A stretch of 11,166 nt of DNA from Nitrososphaerales archaeon (GTDB taxonomy: Archaea > Thermoproteota > Nitrososphaeria > Conexivisphaerales > UBA164): NCBI GenBank assembly GCA_023256405.1, contig JAGDXK010000003.1:1-11166 (forward strand), in the 5' to 3' direction. Below are positions 5,897 through 11,166 of this stretch, piece after piece; positions within the stretch are counted from its first letter, which is position 1; each line of letters opens with the position of its first letter. A program made the position numbers and the translations under genes. The notes under the pieces are model-generated. The model had not been told where the DNA came from, did no database searches, and was given only the letters and a program-made list of their open reading frames with translations.

Positions 5897-6919
5897 TTAC
5901 AGGTTCAGAACCTCCTCAGCTATTGCCCCGGCCAGATCAAAGGTTGATGCGTTGCCCCCGAGATCAGGAGTGAGCATTTCTCCCTTTTCAAGAGTTTTTA
6001 TGACGGACGATTCAACCGCCTTCGATGCTTCACGCTCACCCAGCCAGTCCAGGCACATGGAGAAGGAAAGAATTGATGCAATGGGGTTAGCAATCTTTTT
6101 GCCCGCTATATCCGGAGCTGAGCCGTGAACCGGCTCGAACATGGCAAATTTATCGCCTATGTTTGCTGATGGGGCTAGCCCCAGTCCACCAGCTATTCCA
6201 GCAGCTAGATCAGAAATTATATCCCCGTAAAGGTTTTCAAGAACTATAACGTCGTAGCTCTGAGGGCTTAGCGCGACCCTCATTGCAAGGGCATCTATGT
6301 GCTCCTCAGAGGTTCTTATATCAGGATAAAGCTTCGAAACCTCCTCAAATACCCTCTTGTATATGCCGTCAGTAACCTTTAGAACGTTTGCCTTATGCCC
6401 CAGAGCTACCATCTTTCTCCTGTCACGGGCCTTTTTAAAGGCCAAGTCGAAGATCCTTCTTGCTCCTTTTTCAGTTGAAAGCCTTATCCCTATTCCTATT
6501 CCGGGAGCTATCTCGCTCTCTATTCCAGAGTACATTCCCTCTGTATTTTCTCTAACTATGAGAACGTCAACGTTCCCATGAAGCGCCTTAGCGCGAGGCA
6601 GAGTTCTTACAGGGCGAAGATTAGCATATAGATCGAAGATCTTTCTAATTTTAACCGGGACCCCGAGCTCGCTCCCTGACTCCTCAAGCGTGGTTGTTGG
6701 TCCCTTAAGAAGGCACTCGCTCTGCCTTATAAGCTTCAAGGAGCTCTCGGGCAGGTTCGTGCCGTACTTCTTGTAAGTCTCAAGCCCTGCCTCCACGTAT
6801 ATTTTCTCGAACTCTAATGAGAACTTCTGCTGAACGGCACCCATCACCATCTCCGTGGCCTCTATTACCTCTGGTCCTATTCCATCGCCCTTTATGATGG
6901 ATATTACGTGCTTTCTCAC
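5897..6919 (-). CDS. icd: Isocitrate dehydrogenase, probably NAD-dependent (beta-decarboxylating dehydrogenase family)
   Basis: A 340-residue member of the isocitrate/isopropylmalate dehydrogenase family, predicted to oxidise isocitrate to 2-oxoglutarate. Features are KGDGIGPEV near the N-terminus, the arginine-rich substrate segment LYANLRPVR, RENTEGMYSGIE from residue 123, catalytic-lysine segment HKANVLKVTDG from residue 175, the metal-binding aspartates around ENLYGDIISDLAAG, and HGSAPDIAG from residue 265. RENTEG and HKxNxLKxTDG fit isocitrate rather than isopropylmalate enzymes. Asp270, where NADP-dependent enzymes usually carry Lys, predicts NAD. Homoisocitrate dehydrogenase is the closest alternative, but aconitase next door favours isocitrate. 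The start is set at GTG 6919 because an AACGTT/TATA promoter lies 29 bases upstream; an in-frame ATG at 6931 would add four residues and is the conventional choice if a more distant box is used. Confidence 0.85.
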   Translation of the reverse strand: MRKHVISIIKGDGIGPEVIEATEMVMGAVQQKFSLEFEKIYVEAGLETYKKYGTNLPESSLKLIRQSECLLKGPTTTLEESGSELGVPVKIRKIFDLYANLRPVRTLPRAKALHGNVDVLIVRENTEGMYSGIESEIAPGIGIGIRLSTEKGARRIFDLAFKKARDRRKMVALGHKANVLKVTDGIYKRVFEEVSKLYPDIRTSEEHIDALAMRVALSPQSYDVIVLENLYGDIISDLAAGIAGGLGLAPSANIGDKFAMFEPVHGSAPDIAGKKIANPIASILSFSMCLDWLGEREASKAVESSVIKTLEKGEMLTPDLGGNASTFDLAGAIAEEVLNL

Positions 6920-6942
6920 ACAGGGTATCATCTTAGGACTGC

Positions 6943-6953
6943 TAATAAACGTT
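6943..6953 (-). promoter_or_regulatory. AACGTT/TATA promoter of the isocitrate dehydrogenase gene
   Basis: Minus-strand AACGTTTATTA is nearly identical to the RAM-gene promoter. Its AACGTT edge is 29 bases from the GTG at 6919, exactly as in the RAM gene. This placement argues for the GTG start rather than the ATG at 6931. Confidence 0.55.
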
Positions 6954-6958
6954 GAGCG

Positions 6959-6976
6959 GATAAAAACGATAAAAAG
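6959..6976 (-). terminator. T-rich tract after aconitase, possible terminator
   Basis: Immediately after the aconitase stop the minus strand reads CTTTTTATCGTTTTTATC, two T-runs in tandem. Archaeal terminators are usually such T-rich stretches. The tract could instead act as an additional upstream TATA box for the isocitrate dehydrogenase gene. Confidence 0.4.
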
Positions 6977-6979
6977 CCT

Positions 6980-9604
6980 TTACTGTCGACTTAGCATCTT
7001 GGAGAGCACGTACTTCATTATTCCTCCATGCCTGATGTACTCCATCTCAAGCTCGCTGTCTATTCTTATAGTGAGCTCGGTCCTTCTCTGAGCGCCGCTT
7101 TTATCATAGAAGATGAGCTCTGCCTTTCCTCTTGGCCTCTTTTCCACAAATACTATTGACACTGGCTTCGTATAGTCTATGTTAAGGCTCTTCCAGCTCT
7201 CCCCTTCCTTGAACTGCAGCGGTACAATCCCCATGCCCACCAAGTTTGATCTGTGTATTCTCTCAAAACTTTCAGCCACCACCGCTCTTACGCCTAGCAG
7301 AGCAGGACCTTTTGCGGCCCAGTCCCTTGAGCTTCCTGATCCGTACTCCTTGCCAGCCACTACTATCACCGGGACCCCCTCCTCCTTGTACTTCATGGCA
7401 GCATCATAGACTGTCATGAGCTGGCCATCTGGATAGTGAATAGTGTAACCTCCCTCGACGTTGACCATCATGTTCTTTAATCTTCTGTTTGCAAATGTTC
7501 CCCTTATCATGACCTCGTGGTTGCCCCTTCTTGAGCCATAGGTGTTGAACTCGGTTATTTTAACCCCCCTTGAGAGAAGGTATTTGCCTGCAGGGCTGTC
7601 CGGCATTATAGCTCCAGCTGGGGATATGTGATCCGTTGAGACGGAATCTCCCAGCAACAGCAGTATTCTGGCGTTCAATATATCCTCAAGCTCCTTTGTT
7701 TCACCGGGTCTCCAACCGTCGAAGTACGGGGCCCTCCTTATGTAGGTGCTGTTCTCGTCCCACTCAAAGTACTTGCCGGATGGCGCCTTGAGCTCGTTCC
7801 AGTACGGGTTCACCTTGAATATTCCTTCATTGTAGACCGCTTCATAGAGCTCCCTGCTTATGGAGTTCTTTATCACCCTCTGAACCTCCTCGTTTGTCGG
7901 CCATATGTCCTTGAGATAAACTGGCCTGCCGTTCGCATAGCCAAGAGGTTCCTTTGTAAGATCCCTATTGATGTTGCCCGCAATGGCATAGGCCACCACA
8001 AGTGGAGGAGACATCAGATAGTTGGCCCTGACGTCATTGTGAACTCTTCCTTCATAGTTCCTGTTTCCAGACAGAACGCTCACAACCGCAAGGTTCCCCT
8101 CATTTACCAGCCTGCTCAGATCGTCAGGCAGAGGGCCGCTGTTGCCTATACACGTGGTACAGCCGTAGGCAACCACGTAGAATCCAAGCTTCTCAAGAAA
8201 TTCCAGGAGGCCAGATCTTTTTAGATACTCCGTTACAACCCGCGATCCTGGTGCTAGGCTTGTCTTGACCTTGTTGGTGTCAACCCTGAGACCCAGCTCA
8301 TAGGCCTTTTTGGCAACAAGACCCGCCATTATCAGAACGTTAGGGTTACTTGTGTTGGTGCAGCTCGTTATCGCTGCTATTACAATATCGCCGTCCTTAA
8401 GGTCTCCGCTCGTCCTCTGCTGCTCTTTCAGGTAGGCATTTCTGAAGCTCTCAGGAACCTTTTCAAGGTCAAGCCTCTGATGCGGAAGTGATGGGCCTGA
8501 AACGCTTGGCTTTACTTCGTCCAGGTTAACCTCAATCACTTCCGAGTACTCTCTTTCTCTGGCCCCAAAGAGTCCCTGTGCCTTGTAATATTCTTCAACC
8601 AGCCTCACGAGCCACTCAGGTCTACCTGTAAGCCTTAGATAATCCAGCGTCTGTTCGTCGACCGGGAATATTGAGATGGTGCTGCCATACTCAGGACTCA
8701 TATTGGAAACGGTGGCCCTGTCTGGAACTGAAAGGTTCCTGACACCATCGCCGTAGAACTCAACGAACTTATTCACTACGTTGTGCTCCCTGAAGATCTT
8801 GGCCAGGGTCAGCGCAAGGTCAGTTGCCGTTACCCCGTCCTGGAGCTTCCCGTTAAGTTTTACTCCGACCACCTTTGGTAATATGAAGTAAACTGGCTCT
8901 CCCAGCATGGCAGCCTCCGCCTCTATGCCTCCAACTCCGTAGCCAAACACTCCAATTCCGTTTATCATGGTTGTATGTGAGTCTGTCCCAACGAGGCTGT
9001 CAAAGTAAGCCCTTTTGCCGTCTGTCATGACGACCTTGGCGAGGTACTCGAGGTTTATCTGATGACAGATGCCCGATGATGGAGGGAATATCCTCAGATT
9101 ACTGAAGGCCTGTCCGGCCCACTTCAGAAACCTGTATCTTTCCTCGTTTCTCTCGATCTCCTTGGTCAGGTTTATCTCGAAGGCCTTCGGGCTGTTGTAC
9201 TCATCTACCTGCACTGAATGGTCTATTATAAGATCTATAGGGACCCCCGGCTGAATTAGATCCGGGTCCTTTCCAACGCTTCTGGCGAAGTCCCTCATAG
9301 ATGCAAGATCCACTATGGCCGGAACCCCAGTAAAATCCTGCATCAGGATCCTCGAAACCTTAAAGGGGATGTCCCTGTCCTCTGGATTCCTGCTGTTCCA
9401 GTTTAGCACTGCCCTGATGTCTTCCACCATAACCGCTTTTCCATCAAGGTTTCTGAGCATGTTCTCAAGAACTATCTGCAGCGAGTACGGAAGTCTCTCT
9501 GGATCCCCCCATCCCAAGTCCTTCACTCCACTTACCGGATAGATCTCGTATTCTGTGCCCTGAACCCTGAGAACCTGTTTGAACGTCTCGCTGCTATAAC
9601 TCAT
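6980..9604 (-). CDS. acnA: Aconitate hydratase A
   Basis: An 874-residue 4Fe-4S enzyme isomerising citrate to isocitrate in the TCA cycle. Length and order match the AcnA/IRP1 type. The cluster ligands are Cys415 (TSCTNTSNPNV), Cys482 and Cys485 (GCTTCIGNSGPL), with the 67-residue spacing seen in the family. The N-terminal part carries DFTGVPAIVDLASMRD and GTDSHTTMINGIGVFG. The C-terminal swivel domain has FNTYGSRRGNHEVMIRGTF and KEYGSGSSRDWAAKGP, containing the catalytic serine. AcnA enzymes can also hydrate 2-methyl-cis-aconitate, so it may serve the methylcitrate route with the nearby methylisocitrate lyase (inference). The start is ATG 9604 (MSYSSETFKQVLRV): a TATA box is centred about 26 bases upstream, and the 17-residue longer version from 9655 would begin upstream of that promoter. 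Confidence 0.96.
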   Translation of the reverse strand: MSYSSETFKQVLRVQGTEYEIYPVSGVKDLGWGDPERLPYSLQIVLENMLRNLDGKAVMVEDIRAVLNWNSRNPEDRDIPFKVSRILMQDFTGVPAIVDLASMRDFARSVGKDPDLIQPGVPIDLIIDHSVQVDEYNSPKAFEINLTKEIERNEERYRFLKWAGQAFSNLRIFPPSSGICHQINLEYLAKVVMTDGKRAYFDSLVGTDSHTTMINGIGVFGYGVGGIEAEAAMLGEPVYFILPKVVGVKLNGKLQDGVTATDLALTLAKIFREHNVVNKFVEFYGDGVRNLSVPDRATVSNMSPEYGSTISIFPVDEQTLDYLRLTGRPEWLVRLVEEYYKAQGLFGAREREYSEVIEVNLDEVKPSVSGPSLPHQRLDLEKVPESFRNAYLKEQQRTSGDLKDGDIVIAAITSCTNTSNPNVLIMAGLVAKKAYELGLRVDTNKVKTSLAPGSRVVTEYLKRSGLLEFLEKLGFYVVAYGCTTCIGNSGPLPDDLSRLVNEGNLAVVSVLSGNRNYEGRVHNDVRANYLMSPPLVVAYAIAGNINRDLTKEPLGYANGRPVYLKDIWPTNEEVQRVIKNSISRELYEAVYNEGIFKVNPYWNELKAPSGKYFEWDENSTYIRRAPYFDGWRPGETKELEDILNARILLLLGDSVSTDHISPAGAIMPDSPAGKYLLSRGVKITEFNTYGSRRGNHEVMIRGTFANRRLKNMMVNVEGGYTIHYPDGQLMTVYDAAMKYKEEGVPVIVVAGKEYGSGSSRDWAAKGPALLGVRAVVAESFERIHRSNLVGMGIVPLQFKEGESWKSLNIDYTKPVSIVFVEKRPRGKAELIFYDKSGAQRRTELTIRIDSELEMEYIRHGGIMKYVLSKMLSRQ

Positions 9605-9625
9605 AGTACACCGTTTCCTAGGAAG

Positions 9626-9643
9626 GATAAAAATATTATTAAA
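9626..9643. promoter_or_regulatory. Overlapping divergent promoters of acnA and the UPF0201 gene
   Basis: The only AT-rich block between the two divergent genes is GATAAAAATATTATTAAA. On the minus strand TTTTTATC (9626-9633) is centred about 26 bases from the acnA ATG. On the plus strand ATATTATT (9633-9640) is centred about 30 bases before the GTG at 9667. The two polymerases would therefore compete for, or share, nearly the same DNA. Confidence 0.5.
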
Positions 9644-10092
9644 TGCTACTATCATATCCGCATCCTGTGAAGGTTGTGCTTACAGCGAGGATAAACCCCT
9701 CAGAGGATCCAGATAAAGTTAAGAGGGCGGTTCTTAACCTGACAGATCCCAGGGATAGCCTCGTAGTGCAGATCACCAAGGACGAAGTGAGGATAGAGGG
9801 CGGTGAGCTTACCGTAAGGAGGATCATTCAGGCCGTGAAGGACAAGGACATGACTGTGCTGATGCTGAGCCTGCTCAACGAAGGCAAGAAGAACGACAAA
9901 TATTACCTTATGTTTAACAAGCAGGCTGCATTCGTGGGTCACCTCGTTATGTGCGATGATCCACAAGAATCCCCTCTTGGACCTATAACCGTGGAGTTCG
10001 ATACAGAAGCTATAAAGCTTATACTCTCTGAAGTGAAGATAGCAAGAGACAGAAGGTCTAGGACTCCTGCTGAACAGGAGCAGCAGTTTTAA
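9643..10092 (+). CDS. UPF0201-family protein
   Basis: A 149-residue member of the archaeal UPF0201 family, whose biochemical role is not established; a link to RNA metabolism has been proposed. The N-terminal strand-helix KVVLTARINPSEDPDKVKRAVLNL and the C-terminal signature FNKQAAFVGHL followed by ESPLGPITVEF identify it. An arginine-rich tail (ARDRRSRTPAEQEQQF) follows. Coordinates use ATG 9643, but GTG 9667 gives MKVVLTARINPSEDP, agrees better with the family N-terminus and lies at the right distance from the only TATA-like box, so it may be the true start. The gene is divergent from acnA, and its last 35 bases overlap the 3' end of the eS1 gene on the opposite strand. Confidence 0.85.
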   Translation: MLLSYPHPVKVVLTARINPSEDPDKVKRAVLNLTDPRDSLVVQITKDEVRIEGGELTVRRIIQAVKDKDMTVLMLSLLNEGKKNDKYYLMFNKQAAFVGHLVMCDDPQESPLGPITVEFDTEAIKLILSEVKIARDRRSRTPAEQEQQF

Positions 10093-10675
10093 CTACCTTG
10101 GTAAGTAGCTTGAGGCTCAGAAGAATGGCCGATTTGACAGGATAGATCTTCTTTGCTTCCTCTACAACAGCATTCATCAGCGACTTGTCCTTCAGCAGCT
10201 TCTCGATAAGCTGATCGTAGGTGAGGTTCGGAACGCTATCGCTCAGGACCTTGTGAATGGCAAGCCTCATCTTATGCATCCTAGACCAGTTTATCTTTTC
10301 TGGCGTGAACATTGATATGTGCAGCCTCACGTCCATGCCGTCCGAGGTCCTGTAGTCGCCTATCCACTCGATAAGCGACGTTCCCCTCTTGATCATGGCC
10401 CTGTAGACCTCCCTTGCATATTCTATCCTCTTGATGATGGTTTCAGCCCTGAGGTTTTCAACTTTGACTATCTGAAGGTATATCTTTATGTTGTTGTTTT
10501 CTGGATCCTCGCTGTTGGCCTGATAGTAGGACATAGGAACCACCCTTCCTATGACTGCCTGCTCTTCGTTCGCCGGTATCTTGGCTACTGAGATGCTTCC
10601 GAAAATGGGGGGAGCCAGAACCTCGACCCATACCTTCTGCTTCCATTTGTCCTTTACCTTGGCGACCTTCGGCAT
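10058..10675 (-). CDS. rps3ae: 30S ribosomal protein eS1 (S3Ae)
   Basis: A 205-residue small-subunit ribosomal protein found in archaea and eukaryotes. Recognised by the N-terminal KVKDKWKQKVWVEVLAPPIFG, the segment GRVVPMSYYQ, KIYLQIVKVENLRAETIIKR, and DGMDVRLHISMFTPEKINWSRMHKMR; length and basic helical C-terminus fit the archaeal form. The start is placed at ATG 10675 (MPKVAKVKDKW). An in-frame ATG at 10693 would add six residues and lie within about ten bases of the TATA box, so it is unlikely. The 3' end overlaps the convergent UPF0201 gene by 35 bases. Confidence 0.95.
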   Translation of the reverse strand: MPKVAKVKDKWKQKVWVEVLAPPIFGSISVAKIPANEEQAVIGRVVPMSYYQANSEDPENNNIKIYLQIVKVENLRAETIIKRIEYAREVYRAMIKRGTSLIEWIGDYRTSDGMDVRLHISMFTPEKINWSRMHKMRLAIHKVLSDSVPNLTYDQLIEKLLKDKSLMNAVVEEAKKIYPVKSAILLSLKLLTKVVKTAAPVQQES

Positions 10676-10699
10676 ACCAAAAGACCTATGCAATAAGAC

Positions 10700-10711
10700 T
10701 TATTAAACGTT
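10700..10711 (-). promoter_or_regulatory. AACGTT/TATA promoter of rps3ae
   Basis: Minus-strand AACGTTTAATAA resembles the promoters of the RAM and isocitrate dehydrogenase genes. The TTTAATAA box is centred about 28 bases from the ATG at 10675, indicating a leaderless or nearly leaderless message, and it starts just after the methylisocitrate lyase stop codon. Confidence 0.6.
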
Positions 10712-10721
10712 ATTTATTTTG

Positions 10722-11166
10722 CTATTCTCTTATCAGGGACGCTTTCCTGGCAAGCTCCTTATCCATGTTCTCATAGAAATAGTAGTTGATTACCTCATAC
10801 TGCTCCGACCTAGTCATGAGCCGGTCGAGTATGTTCCTTTGCGTCCCCTCGCTCAAGAGCACCTGGTAGACTTCAAGCATCGTCTTTGCGGCAGCCCTAA
10901 AAGATGTCACGGGAAAAATTACGTATTTGTATCCCATCTCCCTGAACCTGCTGGCAGTTATGTAGGGAGTCTTGCCGAACTCGGTCATGTTCGCCAGGAG
11001 CGGCGCCTTCACCCTCCTCGCGAACTCCCTGAACTCGTCTAGGCTGTGGAGCGCCTCCGGAAATATGACGTCAGCGCCGGCCTCCATGTACATCTGGGCC
11101 CTCTCAATTGCCGCCTCAAGCCCCTCAACGTCCCTTGCGTCGGTCCTCGCAACTATTACAATGTCC
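10722..11166 (-). CDS. prpB: 2-methylisocitrate lyase (5' part missing)
   Basis: The C-terminal 148 residues of an isocitrate lyase-superfamily enzyme; the reading frame is open through the right edge. It starts DIVIVARTDAR, continues with GLEAAIERAQ and GADVIFPEAL, then LANMTEFGKTPYITASRFREMGYKYVIFPVTSFRAA, and ends with GTQRNILDRLMTRSEQYEVINYYFYE. ANMTEFGKTP and the YDV-like (here YEV) C-terminal segment are typical of PrpB, which splits 2-methylisocitrate into pyruvate and succinate in propionyl-CoA breakdown. True isocitrate lyases are longer and lack this tail. The catalytic Cys motif lies outside the window. It is upstream of and co-directional with rps3ae, but rps3ae has its own promoter. 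Confidence 0.9.
   Translation of the reverse strand, partial: DIVIVARTDARDVEGLEAAIERAQMYMEAGADVIFPEALHSLDEFREFARRVKAPLLANMTEFGKTPYITASRFREMGYKYVIFPVTSFRAAAKTMLEVYQVLLSEGTQRNILDRLMTRSEQYEVINYYFYENMDKELARKASLIRE

Noticed and set aside
5897..6919. 3-isopropylmalate dehydrogenase (leuB)
   Set aside because: RENTEG and HKANVLKVTDG are of the isocitrate type, and no leucine genes are nearby; aconitase is the upstream neighbour.
10722..11166. Isocitrate lyase of a glyoxylate shunt
   Set aside because: LANMTEFGKTP and the short C-terminal tail are typical of 2-methylisocitrate lyase.

Overview
The window is a gene-dense piece of an archaeal chromosome. The archaeal assignment rests on a four-subunit pyruvate:ferredoxin oxidoreductase split into gamma, delta, alpha and beta genes, ribosomal protein eS1 (S3Ae), a UPF0201-family protein and a stand-alone RAM-domain protein. 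TATA-like boxes also sit about 26-30 bases before several start codons, as in archaeal leaderless genes. Heavy use of AGG/AGA and ATA codons would suit a thermophile. The full set of oxidative TCA enzymes plus a methylisocitrate lyase suggests a heterotroph with a working TCA cycle, perhaps a thermoacidophile-type lineage. I cannot name the genus.

Layout. Positions 1-2416 (minus strand) hold a tightly packed porGDAB operon whose last gene, porB, runs off the left edge. Positions 2417-2956 are the only long gene-free stretch. It holds the por promoter, a perfect 18-bp palindrome, a cluster of decayed repeats resembling IS200/IS605 right ends, a GC-rich segment able to fold, and the metG promoter. 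Positions 2957-4570 (plus) encode methionyl-tRNA synthetase and 4659-5588 (plus) malate dehydrogenase. Positions 5589-9604 (minus) encode a RAM-domain protein, a probably NAD-dependent isocitrate dehydrogenase and aconitase A. Positions 9643-10092 (plus) encode a UPF0201 protein, divergent from aconitase and convergent with eS1 (10058-10675, minus). Positions 10722-11166 (minus) are the C-terminal part of a 2-methylisocitrate lyase cut by the right edge.

How the genes fit together. Pyruvate oxidoreductase makes acetyl-CoA. Aconitase, isocitrate dehydrogenase and malate dehydrogenase are three TCA steps. Methylisocitrate lyase is the last step of the methylcitrate route for propionyl-CoA and yields pyruvate and succinate, feeding both. 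The metabolic genes are interleaved with translation genes (metG, eS1), and most have their own promoter, so apart from porGDAB this is a neighbourhood rather than one operon.

The genes are ordinary core metabolism. I do not see a new defence, mobile or biosynthetic system. The points most worth a second look are the insertion-end relic between por and metG, the por palindrome, and a recurring AACGTT promoter element about 28-31 bases before four start codons, which helps decide starts.
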